Assembly (NCBI RefSeq): GCF_025457605.1
Contig: NZ_JAMZFY010000002.1
Location: 372,001-436,000, forward strand
Length of the DNA stretch: 64,000 bases
Direction of reading: 5' to 3'
Source: Haloarcula laminariae
Lineage (GTDB): Archaea > Halobacteriota > Halobacteria > Halobacteriales > Haloarculaceae
Below the pieces are notes generated by a model. The model did no database searches. It worked only from the letters and a program-made list of their open reading frames with translations, and was not told where the DNA came from. Shown here piece after piece: positions 7,290-16,413 of this stretch. The number at the start of each line of letters is the position of its first letter. The stretch's first letter is position 1. The position numbers and the translations under genes were made by a program.

Positions 7290-8614
7290 TCGAGGACGCC
7301 GAGCGGCTCGCCGAAAACGAGGACCGCGAGACCGCGCTCCGGTGTATCGAGGCCGGCATCGAGGCGGGCCACCCCCGGACGGTCGTCCGGGAGGCGGTCA
7401 CGCTCGACGGCGACGTCCTCCGGGTGGCCGACGCGACGTACGACCTCGGCGACTACGAGGAACTCGTCGTCCTCGGCGGCGGCAACGCCGCGGCTCACGT
7501 CGCCGTCGCGCTCGAAGGCGAACTCGGCGACCGGCTCGACCGCGGCGTCGTCGTCACGGACGACCCCACGGAGACGGAGCGTGTGACGGTTCTGGACGGT
7601 GACCATCCCGTGCCGAGCGAGCGCGGCGCCGACGCGACCCGGGAGCTGCTCGCGGCGGCGGACGCGGCGGGCGAGGACACGCTCGTCCTGGCGGCGATAA
7701 CCGGCGGCGGCAGCGCGCTCATGGTCGCGCCGGCCGGGGACGTCTCGCTCTCGGACCTCCAGGACACGACCGATGCCTTGCTCGCGAGCGGGGCCGACAT
7801 CCACGAGATAAACGCGGTTCGCAAACACCTCTCGGCGCTGAAGGGCGGTCGGCTGGCGCGTCGCGCCGCCCCCGCGACGGTCGTCTCCCTGATTCTCAGC
7901 GACGTGGTCGGGAACGACCTGAGCGTCATCGCGAGCGGCCCCGTCGCCCCCGACGAGTCGACGTTCGCCGACGCCCTCGGTGTCCTCGACCGGTACGACG
8001 TCGACGCGCCCGACGCCGTCAGGGCCCGCCTCGAGCGTGGCGCCGCGGGCGAGCTAGACGAGACCCCGACCGCGGACGACCCCGCGCTGGCGGCCGTCTC
8101 GAACCACGTCGTCGCCGACGGCATGACGGTCCTCGATGCGGCCCGGTCGGCGGCGGCCGAGCGCGGTTACGACCCGCTCGTGCTCTCCTCGCGGGTCCGC
8201 GGCGAGGCCCGCGAGGCGGCTACCACCCACGTCGCCATCGCGGAGGAGATACGGGCGACCGGCACGCCCGTCTCGCCGCCGGCCGTGGTGCTGTCGGGCG
8301 GCGAGACGACGGTGACGCTCCGCGGGGACGGGTCGGGCGGTCCGAACCAGGAGTTCGCGACGAGCGCGGCGCTCGAACTCGCCGGCGGCGAGGGGAAAAT
8401 CACCGTGGCGGCCGTCGACACCGACGGCATCGACGGCGCGACGGACGCGGCGGGCGCACTGGTCGACGGGACGACCGTCGACGACCCCAACGCGGCCCGG
8501 GAGGCCCTCGCGGAAAACGACGTGTATCCGTATCTCGAATCCCGTGGGGCCCTCCTCATAACGGGGCCGACCGGGACGAACCTCAACGACCTGCGGGTCG
8601 TGGTCGTCGACTAG
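7286..8614 (+). CDS. Glycerate kinase, type II (MOFRL family)
   Basis: 442 residues. Members of this family phosphorylate D-glycerate, usually to 2-phosphoglycerate, feeding lower glycolysis. The N-terminal part has the glycine-rich GGGNAAAHVA near residue 62 and TGGGSALM near 140. The C-terminal MOFRL domain shows GGPNQEF, VDTDGIDG and the terminal GPTGTNLNDL. Length and ends fit the family. The stop overlaps the convergent small gene at 8611 by four bases. Confidence 0.9.
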   Translation: MIEDAERLAENEDRETALRCIEAGIEAGHPRTVVREAVTLDGDVLRVADATYDLGDYEELVVLGGGNAAAHVAVALEGELGDRLDRGVVVTDDPTETERVTVLDGDHPVPSERGADATRELLAAADAAGEDTLVLAAITGGGSALMVAPAGDVSLSDLQDTTDALLASGADIHEINAVRKHLSALKGGRLARRAAPATVVSLILSDVVGNDLSVIASGPVAPDESTFADALGVLDRYDVDAPDAVRARLERGAAGELDETPTADDPALAAVSNHVVADGMTVLDAARSAAAERGYDPLVLSSRVRGEAREAATTHVAIAEEIRATGTPVSPPAVVLSGGETTVTLRGDGSGGPNQEFATSAALELAGGEGKITVAAVDTDGIDGATDAAGALVDGTTVDDPNAAREALAENDVYPYLESRGALLITGPTGTNLNDLRVVVVD

Positions 8615-8721
8615 AGGACCAGCCCCGCGGCGTTCCGGAGGACGACGATCCAGACGATACTCGAGACGCCGAGTACCAGCGTCGCGAGCGTCCACGCCTG
8701 GTAGGCCGTCGCCGTCTCCAT
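8611..8721 (-). CDS. Very small single-helix membrane protein
   Basis: 36 residues from ATG 8721: METATAYQAW followed by one hydrophobic helix and ending RNAAGLVL. A longer in-frame start at 8799 would give 62 residues, but that start lies exactly at the divergent gene's ATG, so the short form is preferred. An AT-rich AATTTAAG at 8765-8772 could provide a TATA box in both directions. No family is recognised. Confidence 0.5.
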   Translation of the reverse strand: METATAYQAWTLATLVLGVSSIVWIVVLRNAAGLVL

Positions 8722-8797
8722 GTCGGAGAACTCAGTGATGATCCAGAAGTGGGAGCCCTCGTCGGAATTTAAGTACGACCGTTCCCCACACTCACCC

Positions 8798-9784
8798 ATG
8801 CAGACGCTGTTGCTCGGTCCCGACGACGTGAGCGAGTACGCCGACCTCCCGTCGGTCATCGACGCCGTCGCCGACGCGTTCGCCGCCGATTGGCGCGGCG
8901 ACACCGTCATGCCGGCGAAGTCCTACATCGACCTCCCCGAGTACAACGGGGACTTCCGGTCGATGCCGGCCTACGTCCACGCCGGCGACTGGGACGCCGC
9001 GGCGGTCAAGTGGGTCAACGTCCACCCCGACAACCCCGTCGACCACGACCTGCCCACGGTGCTGGGGACGCTCATCTACTCCGACCCCGAGACCGCGTTC
9101 CCGCTCTCGGTGATGGACGGGACCAACCTGACCCGCTTGCGGACCGGCGCGGCCGCCGCGGTGGCGACCGACCACCTCGCCGTTCCGGACGCGGACTCGC
9201 TGGGGCTGGTCGGGGCGGGCGTGCAGTCCTACACGCAGCTGGAGGCCATCACCACCGTCCGGGACATCGACCGGGTGGTCGTGGCCGACCGCGACGCCGA
9301 GAGACAGCGCGCGTTCGTCGACCGCTTCGACGACCGGTTCGACGCCCGTGCGGGCTCTATCGCCGACGCCGCGGCGTGTGACGTGCTCTCGACGATAACG
9401 CCGGTGGAGTCGCCTATCGTCGACCGGGCGTGGCTGGGCGACCGCACCCACGTCAACGCCATCGGGGCCGACGCCGCCGGCAAGCACGAACACGACGACC
9501 AGACGCTGCTGGACGCCAAACTCGTCATCGACGACTACGAGCAGTGTACCCACTCGGGCGAAATCAACGTCCCGTGGAGCGAGGGCGCGCTCACCGGGGA
9601 CGACATCTACGGGGAACTGGGCGCTATCGTCGCCGGCGAGCTCCCGGGCCGCGAGCCAGGGGACGGCATCACGCTCTTTGACTCGACCGGGCTGGCGGTT
9701 CAGGACGTGGCCGCTGCCCACGTCGCCTACGAGAACGCCCGCGCGGCCGGCGCGGGAACCGACTTCTCGTTAGTCGGGCGCTGA
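8798..9784 (+). CDS. Ornithine cyclodeaminase / mu-crystallin family protein
   Basis: 328 residues. The family includes NAD(P)-dependent ornithine cyclodeaminase, L-alanine dehydrogenase and ketimine reductases. The Rossmann glycine motif GLVGAGVQSY is near residue 133, and TRLRTGAAAAVAT near 107 is the usual substrate-side motif. DSTGLAVQD near 300 closes the fold. An archaeal alanine dehydrogenase belongs to this family, but substrate specificity cannot be read from sequence. ATG 8798 is chosen over the upstream in-frame start at 8720 because AATTTAAG ends about 26 bases before it. Confidence 0.85.
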   Translation: MQTLLLGPDDVSEYADLPSVIDAVADAFAADWRGDTVMPAKSYIDLPEYNGDFRSMPAYVHAGDWDAAAVKWVNVHPDNPVDHDLPTVLGTLIYSDPETAFPLSVMDGTNLTRLRTGAAAAVATDHLAVPDADSLGLVGAGVQSYTQLEAITTVRDIDRVVVADRDAERQRAFVDRFDDRFDARAGSIADAAACDVLSTITPVESPIVDRAWLGDRTHVNAIGADAAGKHEHDDQTLLDAKLVIDDYEQCTHSGEINVPWSEGALTGDDIYGELGAIVAGELPGREPGDGITLFDSTGLAVQDVAAAHVAYENARAAGAGTDFSLVGR

Positions 9785-9789
9785 CGCCG

Positions 9790-9996
9790 CTACTGTCCCA
9801 GCGACCCGCGGACCGTGTCGATGAGCCAGACGACGACGAGGACGGGGAGGACGGGCAGTAACAGCACGAGCAGGCCGAGGAGTATCACCCAGCCGATGGC
9901 GTCCATCTGCGCGTCGGGATGGGTGCCCGACGGCGGCGTCACCGTTCGGAGTGGCTCCGGGAGCCGGGACCCGTCCGCGTTGTCGGCATCACTCAT
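9790..9996 (-). CDS. Small membrane protein (DUF7535-like)
   Basis: 68 residues. A hydrophilic N-terminus with an acidic start (MSDADNADG) and Pro-rich stretch leads to a single long hydrophobic segment (about 34-58, rich in Leu/Val), and ends DTVRGSLGQ. It resembles a haloarchaeal small family recalled as DUF7535. CTTATCAG on the minus strand around 10020-10027 sits about 26 bases upstream, giving a leaderless mRNA. Function unknown. Confidence 0.65.
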   Translation of the reverse strand: MSDADNADGSRLPEPLRTVTPPSGTHPDAQMDAIGWVILLGLLVLLLPVLPVLVVVWLIDTVRGSLGQ

Positions 9997-10093
9997 ACTA
10001 GGTGATATGTCTGTAGTACTGATAAGACTGCGGCCGACCGCCCGGGTCCCGTGAAGGGAAAGCTATAGCAACGTCGGTGTCCGACCCACTATC

Positions 10094-12763
10094 ATGACTA
10101 CGACCGGCGAGGAACCCGAGCGGACGTTCGACCACGCCGAGGTCGAGCCCCGCTGGCAGTCGGCCTGGGACGAGGCCGACGTGTTCCGCATCGACGACGA
10201 CGCCACGGACCCCGAGTACGTGCTGGCGATGTTCCCTTACACCTCGGGGCAACTGCACATGGGCCACGTCCGCAACTACACCATCACGGACGCCTTCGCC
10301 CGCTTCGAGCGGATGCGCGGGGAGGACGTACTCCACCCGATGGGGTGGGACTCCTTCGGGCTGCCCGCCGAGAACGCCGCCGAGGAACGGGACACCAACC
10401 CCCGCGACTGGACGATGAAATGCATCGACCAGATGCGCGACCAGTTCGTCGAGATGGGCTTTGGCTACGACTGGGAGCGCGAAATCGCGACCTGCGAACC
10501 GGAGTACTACCGGTGGAACCAGTGGCTGTTCAAGCGCTTCCGCGAGGAGGGGCTGGTCGAACGGCAGGGCGCGGAACTGAACTGGTGTCCCTCCTGTGAG
10601 ACCGTGCTGGCCGACGAGCAGGTCGAAGGCGAGGCCGAGCTCTGCTGGCGGTGTGACACCCCCATCGAGCACCGCGAGATGGACCAGTGGTTCCTCACTA
10701 TCACCGACTACGCCGAGGAGTTGCGGTCCGACCTGGACGACCTGGAGGGGTGGCCCAACAACGTCCGGGAGATGCAGCGCAACTGGATCGGCAAGCAGGA
10801 GGGCGCCAGCGTCGCATTCGAGGTCGGCAACTACGGCGCGGTCGACATCTTCACGACCCGGCTGGACACTATCCACGGCGCGACCTACTTCTCGCTGGCG
10901 CCGGGCCACCCCGTCGCCCAAGAGATTGCCGAGGACAACGACGAGGTCGCCGACTACGTCGAGATGGCCCAGGCGGCCGACGAGGACGACCTGGACGTGA
11001 CCTCCGGCGTCTTCACCGGCGAGTACGCGACGAACCCGGCCACCGGCGAGGAGATTCCGGTGTACGTCGCCGACTACGTCCTGACCGACGTGGGGACGGG
11101 GGCGCTCTATGCCGTCCCGGCCCACGACGACCGCGACCACGAGTTCGCCACCCACCACGACATCGACATCCAACAGGTCGTCGAGCCCGCTCCCGACGCC
11201 GACGTCGACCCCGAGGACGTGGACGTACAGGAGGAGGCCTACACCCCGGACGGCGTGCTCGTCAACAGCGGCGAGTTCGACGGGCTCGAAAGCGCCGAGG
11301 CCCGCGACCGCTTCGTCGAGGAGTTCGACGGTGAACACCGCACGGAGTACAACCTCCGGGACTGGGGCATTTCCCGCCAGCGCTACTGGGGCACCCCCAT
11401 CCCGATGATTCACTGCGATGACTGTGGCTACGTCGAGGTCCCCGACGAGGACCTCCCCGTGGAACTGCCGGAGTTCGTCCACACCACCGGGAACCCGCTG
11501 GACGCCGCCGAGGAGTGGAAACACGTCGACTGCCCGGCGTGTGGGGCCGACGCGGTCCGGGAGACCGACACTATGGACACGTTCGTCGACTCCTCGTGGT
11601 ACTTCCTGCGGTACGTCTCCCCCGACCTCGATTCGGCTCCCTTCGACACCGAGCGGGCCAGCGACTGGATGCCCGTCGACCGCTACGTCGGCGGCATCGA
11701 ACACGCCGTGATGCACCTGCTGTACGCCCGCTTCTTCACGAAGGTGCTCGACGACATCGACCTCGTCGAGGGGGTTCGCGAGCCGTTCCTGAACCTCACT
11801 AACCAGGGGATGGTGCTGGGGGAGGACGGCAACAAGATGTCGAAAAGCGGCGACAACGGCGTCTCGCCACAGCGCATCATCGACGAGTACGGCGCCGACA
11901 CCGCCCGCCTGTTCATCATGGAGGCCGCCCAGCCAGAGAAGGAGTTCGCCTGGAGCCCCGAGGGGGTCCAGTCGGCCCACAGCTTCCTGCAGAACGTCTA
12001 CCGGCTGACCGGCGAGTTCGCCGAGGGAGAAATCGAGTTCGGGACGGACGGGGAGATAGCCGACTACGTCGCCCGCGAAATCGACGCGACGGCCGCCCGC
12101 GCCACCGAGGAGTACGAGCGGTTCCGCTTCAACCACGCGCTGCAGGCCACCCGCGAACTGGTCTCCTTGCTGCGGCGCTACCGGGAGGCCACCGACCCCG
12201 ACGAGGCCACCTTCGAGCGCGGGCTCGTGACCGCCGCCAAGCTGCTGGCGCCCGTCGCGCCCCACGTCGGCGAGGAGCTGTGGGAGCGCCTGGACGGCGA
12301 CGGGCTCGTCGCCGAGGCCGACTGGCCCAGCGCCGACGCGCCCGACCAGTACGCCATCGAGCGCCGCCTGGTCGAGAACACCCGCGAGGACGTCCGCGAC
12401 ATCGTCGACACCGTCGGCATCGCGGACCCCGAGACCATCACGCTCGCGGTGGCGCCGGCCTGGAAACACGACGTCGTCTCGATAGCCCGCGAGGCCGACA
12501 ACGTCGTCCCCGCCGTGATGCAAAACGAGGAGCTCCAGCGCCACGGCGAGGCCGCCGCCGACTTCGCGAAGACCCTGGCAGGGCGGGCCAACATCGACGA
12601 ACACCTGCCGCCCGAGCGGGAACTGGCCACACTGGAACGTGCGGCGTGGCTCATCGAGCGGGAGTTCGGTGCCGAGGTGGTCGTCCAGTCGGCCGACGCG
12701 GCCGACGACAGCCTCGCCGCGAAGGCCGAGCCCGGCCGGCCGGCCATCGACATCCAGGAGTAG
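10094..12763 (+). CDS. leuS: Leucyl-tRNA synthetase
   Basis: 889 residues, the full length for a class I LeuRS. It charges tRNA-Leu. The HIGH-equivalent HMGH sits in YTSGQLHMGHVRNY near residue 54 and the KMSKS loop is NKMSKSGDN near residue 579. Zinc-knuckle cysteines CPSC / CWRC and CDDC / CPAC are visible, and the editing domain insert lies between. The start at 10094 agrees with a TATA-like GCTATAGC about 30 bases before. The organisation is closer to the bacterial-type enzyme common in haloarchaea than to the longer eukaryote-like form. Confidence 0.97.
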   Translation: MTTTGEEPERTFDHAEVEPRWQSAWDEADVFRIDDDATDPEYVLAMFPYTSGQLHMGHVRNYTITDAFARFERMRGEDVLHPMGWDSFGLPAENAAEERDTNPRDWTMKCIDQMRDQFVEMGFGYDWEREIATCEPEYYRWNQWLFKRFREEGLVERQGAELNWCPSCETVLADEQVEGEAELCWRCDTPIEHREMDQWFLTITDYAEELRSDLDDLEGWPNNVREMQRNWIGKQEGASVAFEVGNYGAVDIFTTRLDTIHGATYFSLAPGHPVAQEIAEDNDEVADYVEMAQAADEDDLDVTSGVFTGEYATNPATGEEIPVYVADYVLTDVGTGALYAVPAHDDRDHEFATHHDIDIQQVVEPAPDADVDPEDVDVQEEAYTPDGVLVNSGEFDGLESAEARDRFVEEFDGEHRTEYNLRDWGISRQRYWGTPIPMIHCDDCGYVEVPDEDLPVELPEFVHTTGNPLDAAEEWKHVDCPACGADAVRETDTMDTFVDSSWYFLRYVSPDLDSAPFDTERASDWMPVDRYVGGIEHAVMHLLYARFFTKVLDDIDLVEGVREPFLNLTNQGMVLGEDGNKMSKSGDNGVSPQRIIDEYGADTARLFIMEAAQPEKEFAWSPEGVQSAHSFLQNVYRLTGEFAEGEIEFGTDGEIADYVAREIDATAARATEEYERFRFNHALQATRELVSLLRRYREATDPDEATFERGLVTAAKLLAPVAPHVGEELWERLDGDGLVAEADWPSADAPDQYAIERRLVENTREDVRDIVDTVGIADPETITLAVAPAWKHDVVSIAREADNVVPAVMQNEELQRHGEAAADFAKTLAGRANIDEHLPPERELATLERAAWLIEREFGAEVVVQSADAADDSLAAKAEPGRPAIDIQE

Positions 12764-12839
12764 AACGGCTGTCGGGCGGTCCGGCTTCGGCCTGCTCCCT
12801 CCCACCAGACACTTTACCGACGAGTTAGTTACCAGGCAT

Positions 12840-14117
12840 GTGCTCAACAAGCGTCAGTCCGTGCCGATTCTTCTCGCTGTGGTCCTCGTGGCGACAGTCG
12901 CCGTCGGTACCGTGCTCGCACAGCAACAGTCCGTGACCGTCGATGCGACACCGTCCGGCCCGAGCGAGGCCGAGTCGACCCACGCCGTCACGTTCTCCGT
13001 CGGTGACAGCGCCGTCGCGGGCGCGGCGTGGGACGACGTCCGCATCGACTACAGCGTCGACGCCCCGAGCGCCGACGTCTCGAACGTCGGTGCCAGCTCC
13101 ATCGAGCGGGTCGGCATCGACCGCAACGACGACGCCCCCGGCTCGCAGGTCGACGTCCGCGCCGAGACGATTTCGGAAGTCACCGGCCAGGCGGACGGTA
13201 ACGCCCTGCAGATAGCGCTGGGCGGGGCGCTCACGCTCCGGCAGGGCGACGAACTCGTCGTCGTCATCGGGCCGGTCCAGAACCCCCAGAACGCCGGGAC
13301 GGCCGACGTCGAGGTGACGGTCAACACGCAGGCGGCGGCCGTCTCCCGCACCGGCTCGGTCACGTACGAACAACACGACGCCACCACGACGCTCACCGAC
13401 CAGTCGAGCGCCGGCGACACTGTCGTCGTCGACCGGGTGAACCTCTCGGAGGGCGGCTTCGTCGCGGTTCAGAACACCACCGGCGCCACCCCCGGCGCGG
13501 TCCGGGGCACGTCGGCGTACCTCGAACCCGGCGTCCACGAGGACGTCGAGGTGACCCTCGACACGCCGCTGGACGGGACCCAGGACCTCGTCGCACAGCC
13601 CTACACCGACAGCAACGCCGACCGCGACTTCGACTACGCGTCCTCCGGCGGCGAAGTCGACGGACCGTACCGCAACGGCGACGACAACGTCATCGGGTCG
13701 TCGACGGCGACGGTGACGTACGACCCCGACGCCGCGGCGACCGAAACCGCCACCGACGGCGGTACGAGCGGCGGCAGCACCGACGACGGTACGAGCGGCG
13801 GCAGCACCGACGACGGAACGACCGAAACCGCCACCGACGGCGGTACGAGCGGCGGTAGCACCGACGACGGCACGACCGATAGCGGCACCGACGACGGTAC
13901 CAGCGACGGGACCGCGACCGACAGCGCCACCGCCACTGGGACCTCAGACGGGTCGACGACGGCCGCCTCGCCCGCCGGTACGCCCCAGATGTCCGCGACC
14001 GACGCGGGCGGGGTCCCGAGCGGGAGTTCCATCGGCGGCGTGTCGGTCCTCCTCATCGCGGCCGCCCTCCTCGCGCTGCTGGGGGCCGCGGCGACCTATC
14101 TCTCCCCGTCCGACTGA
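12840..14117 (+). CDS. Secreted, membrane-anchored DUF7282-like surface protein with Thr/Ser/Gly-rich stalk
   Basis: 425 residues from GTG 12840. An N-terminal signal or anchor helix (SVPILLAVVLVATVAV, ending AQQQ) is followed by a beta-rich domain, and then a region with FVAVQN, YLEPGVHEDVEVTL and DGPYRNG typical of DUF7282. Residues about 300-380 are a low-complexity linker of repeated TSGGSTDDGT units, likely O-glycosylated. A C-terminal helix (SVLLIAAALLALLGAAATYL) anchors it. This is the build of a haloarchaeal cell-surface protein exposed outside. No PGF-CTERM signature is seen. The last 22 bases overlap the convergent peroxiredoxin gene. Confidence 0.8.
   Translation: MLNKRQSVPILLAVVLVATVAVGTVLAQQQSVTVDATPSGPSEAESTHAVTFSVGDSAVAGAAWDDVRIDYSVDAPSADVSNVGASSIERVGIDRNDDAPGSQVDVRAETISEVTGQADGNALQIALGGALTLRQGDELVVVIGPVQNPQNAGTADVEVTVNTQAAAVSRTGSVTYEQHDATTTLTDQSSAGDTVVVDRVNLSEGGFVAVQNTTGATPGAVRGTSAYLEPGVHEDVEVTLDTPLDGTQDLVAQPYTDSNADRDFDYASSGGEVDGPYRNGDDNVIGSSTATVTYDPDAAATETATDGGTSGGSTDDGTSGGSTDDGTTETATDGGTSGGSTDDGTTDSGTDDGTSDGTATDSATATGTSDGSTTAASPAGTPQMSATDAGGVPSGSSIGGVSVLLIAAALLALLGAAATYLSPSD
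13755..13900 (+). repeat. In-frame tandem repeats encoding the Thr/Ser/Gly stalk
   Basis: A unit of about 27 bases (ACGAGCGGCGGCAGCACC plus GACGACGGT) recurs with small changes, coding for TSGGSTDDG. Intact and shortened units alternate, so slippage could change stalk length between strains. Confidence 0.75.
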
Positions 14118-14566
14118 GCCGTCTCCAGCAGTCCGGTTTCGCCTAAATCGCGGAGCACGTCCTCCGCGTGGCCCTCGGGGCGGACCCCTTCGTACAGCCC
14201 GACGACCTGGTTGTGGGCGATGACGAACGTCGTCCGCCGGGCGTGGCCGTCGGTCAGCTCGACGCCGAAGGCCTCGGCGACGTTCCCGTCGGGGTCCGCG
14301 AGCAGGTCGAAGGAGAGGTCCTCGCTCTCGGCGAACTCGCGGTGGCTCTCGACGCCGTCGGTCGAGACGCCGTAGACCGAGACGCCGTACTCCTCGTAGC
14401 GCTCGGCTTCGGCCTCGAACTCCCTGGCCTCGGTGGTACACCCCGGAGTGTCGTCTTTCGGGTAGAAGTACAGCACCGTCGGCGTCGCGAAGTCCGGCCG
14501 GACGGCGTCGCCGTGCTGGTTGTCCGCGATGACGTCGGGGACGCTCTCCCCGGGTTCGAGCGCCAT
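14096..14566 (-). CDS. bcp: Peroxiredoxin, BCP/PrxQ type with a single cysteine
   Basis: 156 residues. It reduces hydrogen peroxide and organic peroxides in the cytoplasm. The peroxidatic Cys is in DDTPGCTTEA near residue 43. Many PrxQ proteins have a second, resolving Cys five residues later (PGCTxEAC); here that position is Arg and no other Cys occurs in the protein, so it would work as a 1-Cys enzyme with an external thiol. It lies one base downstream of the Hsp20 gene on the same strand, a likely stress operon. Confidence 0.9.
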   Translation of the reverse strand: MALEPGESVPDVIADNQHGDAVRPDFATPTVLYFYPKDDTPGCTTEAREFEAEAERYEEYGVSVYGVSTDGVESHREFAESEDLSFDLLADPDGNVAEAFGVELTDGHARRTTFVIAHNQVVGLYEGVRPEGHAEDVLRDLGETGLLETAQSDGER

Positions 14567-14567
14567 C

Positions 14568-14969
14568 TCAGTTCACCGGGATGTCCGTCCCGCTCTCGTC
14601 GTCGGTGGCCTTGGGGAGCGTGACGGTGAGGACGCCGTCCTCGTAGCTCGCGGCCGTCTCGCTTTCGGTGACCGGCTCCGGGAGGCTGACGGTCCGTGAG
14701 ACCGACTGCCGTCGCCGCTCGCGCTGGACGAAGCTCCCGTCGCTCACTTCGCCCTCCTCGGTCCGGTCGGCGCTGATGGTCAGCGTCCGTCCCTCGGCGA
14801 GCTGGACGTCGATGTCGTCGCTGTCGTAGCCCGGGAGGTCCGCGCGGACGACGAAACTGTCGCCGTCGTCTATCACGTCGGTCGGGACGGTCCCGGCAGC
14901 GACGCCGAACTGGTCGCCCAGCACGTCGAAGGCGCGCTCTATCTCCGATAGCGGGTCGCGGTCGCTCAT
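14568..14969 (-). CDS. hsp20: Hsp20 / alpha-crystallin small heat-shock protein
   Basis: 133 residues. An ATP-independent holdase that keeps unfolding proteins soluble. The alpha-crystallin domain spans about residues 29-128, with SFVVRADLPGYDSDDIDV and the closing YEDGVLTVTLPK. The start ATG 14969 is chosen; the frame is open further upstream but that sequence is arginine-rich shadow. It is the first gene of a pair with the peroxiredoxin, one base apart. Confidence 0.93.
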   Translation of the reverse strand: MSDRDPLSEIERAFDVLGDQFGVAAGTVPTDVIDDGDSFVVRADLPGYDSDDIDVQLAEGRTLTISADRTEEGEVSDGSFVQRERRRQSVSRTVSLPEPVTESETAASYEDGVLTVTLPKATDDESGTDIPVN

Positions 14970-15031
14970 GAACGGGCGTAGACGCTCGCGGAACTTAAGC
15001 GCTGGAGCGCCACGGACCGCAAACGCCCGGC

Positions 15032-15844
15032 CTAGTCGATGACGGTCTCGGTGTCGTAAGACCCGAGATGGCGGACCCAGCCGTTCTCGGCCAGCGTCTC
15101 GATGTCTTCGAGCGCCTTCTGCGTGCGCTCCTCGTAGAGGCCGGCGGCCACGTCGATGTGGAAGACGTAGTCGCCCAGCCGCTCGCCGCTGGGGCGGGAT
15201 TCGACGCGGGTGAGGTTGATGTCGCGGTCGGCGAAGGGTTCGAGCAGCTCCAGCAGGAGGCCGGGGTAGTCGGCGTTCGGGTAGACGATGAAGGAGGTCT
15301 TCCCGCCGCCCTCGGCGCGCTCGCTCGCCGGCGCGACGGCGACGAAGCGGGTCGCGTTCGAGGACTGGTCCTGGATGTCCTCGGCGAGCAACTGCAGGCC
15401 GTCGCCGGCGTTGTCGGGGTGGCCGATGGCGGCCACGTCGGGGTCCTCGCGGGCGCGCTCGACGCCGCGGGCGGTGGAGGCGACGGCCTCGACGTCGACG
15501 CCGGGGTAGTGTTCGTCCAGCCAGCCCCGACACTGGGCCAGCGCCTGGGCGTGGCTGGTGACCAGCGAGAACGAGTCGTCCTGTGCCAGCAGCGCGTGGC
15601 GGATGGGCGTGATTATCTCGCGGACGACGGCCACGTCGTGGGCGGTGAAGGCGTCGAGGGACTCCGTGACGGAGCCCTCGATGCTGTTCTCGACGGGGAC
15701 GACGCCGCGGTCGGCCTCGCCGTCGGCGACGGCCTCGACGATGGCGGTCATCGATTCGGCGAAGTCGATGTCGCCGTCGTCGGCGACCGCCCGGGCGGCC
15801 CGGTGGGAGTAGGTCCCCGAGGGGCCGAGCGTGATAGTCGTCAT
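15032..15844 (-). CDS. pheA: Prephenate dehydratase with C-terminal ACT domain
   Basis: 270 residues. It converts prephenate to phenylpyruvate in phenylalanine synthesis. The N-terminal periplasmic-binding-like catalytic domain begins TITLGPSGTYSHRAA and carries VPVENSIEGSV near 65 and SNATRFVAVA near 170. The ACT domain (about 190-265) has the ESRPSGERLGDYVFHID motif of phenylalanine feedback binding. There is no fused chorismate mutase. ATG 15844 is taken because upstream residues do not fit the family. Confidence 0.95.
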   Translation of the reverse strand: MTTITLGPSGTYSHRAARAVADDGDIDFAESMTAIVEAVADGEADRGVVPVENSIEGSVTESLDAFTAHDVAVVREIITPIRHALLAQDDSFSLVTSHAQALAQCRGWLDEHYPGVDVEAVASTARGVERAREDPDVAAIGHPDNAGDGLQLLAEDIQDQSSNATRFVAVAPASERAEGGGKTSFIVYPNADYPGLLLELLEPFADRDINLTRVESRPSGERLGDYVFHIDVAAGLYEERTQKALEDIETLAENGWVRHLGSYDTETVID

Positions 15845-15971
15845 GTGAGCCGCTACTTCGCTCGGGGACAAAAGAGCGGTGGTAGCGCGCCTGCTGCCCG
15901 CGTCGACGGCGTCCCGTCTGTCGGGGGCGAGATACCTACTCTGTAAGGTGGCGCATGCATATTCATGTACG

Positions 15972-15984
15972 GAGTACGCTACTC
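15972..15984. promoter_or_regulatory. Dyad GAGTA-CGC-TACTC next to a leaderless start
   Basis: A perfect 5-bp inverted repeat ends two bases before ATG 15987. A TATA-like GCATATTCATG at 15957-15967 places the transcription start at or near the ATG, so the dyad would lie between the TATA box and the initiation site, the usual place for an archaeal repressor. Confidence 0.4.
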
Positions 15985-15986
15985 GT

Positions 15987-16382
15987 ATGTCTGAATCCAC
16001 GGGCAGTCTCCCGAATCCCAGCGAGTACGAGTGGTCGTTCGAACAGCGCGGCGGCGTCGGCGTCTGGTTCATGCAGGGCTGGCGGGGCTTCGCCGACGAG
16101 GACCTCGACGCGGCGAGTACCCACTACCGCGAGCGCGGGAGCCGGGCCGACATCGAGGCGACGCTCGCGGTGTTTGGCGACGACACGAACCTCCCCCGCG
16201 AGACCCAGGAGTACATGGCCGAGGCGTGGTCGGAGAACGGCGAGTACACTGACGTCGACAAGGTCGGCTTCGTCTCCGAGGGCACCACGGCGATGGCGGT
16301 GAAATCGAAGATGGACATCCCCGACGCCGACATCGAGAGCTTCGGCGACCTCGACGCCGCCGTCGAGTGGGCGCAGGGATAG
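15987..16382 (+). CDS. Uncharacterised protein, possibly SpoIIAA/STAS-like
   Basis: 131 residues. The C-terminal half (VDKVGFVSEGTTAMAVKSKM...FGDLDAAVEWAQG) has the spacing of SpoIIAA-like proteins, where a beta strand is followed by a helix and a closing FxdldxAxxWL element. The N-terminus has aromatic FEQRGGVGVWFMQGWRGF. No catalytic motif is seen. The family call is inference. ATG 15987 is supported by the TATA-like box 26 bases before. It is a single gene between convergent neighbours. Confidence 0.6.
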   Translation: MSESTGSLPNPSEYEWSFEQRGGVGVWFMQGWRGFADEDLDAASTHYRERGSRADIEATLAVFGDDTNLPRETQEYMAEAWSENGEYTDVDKVGFVSEGTTAMAVKSKMDIPDADIESFGDLDAAVEWAQG

Positions 16383-16413
16383 CCCGTCGGGCCGGCGGCG
16401 GTGGGGAGCCGAG

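Noticed and set aside
13741-13920. Short tandem repeats considered as a CRISPR-like array
   Set aside because: The repeats are in frame, have no unique spacers and encode a Thr/Ser/Gly stalk.
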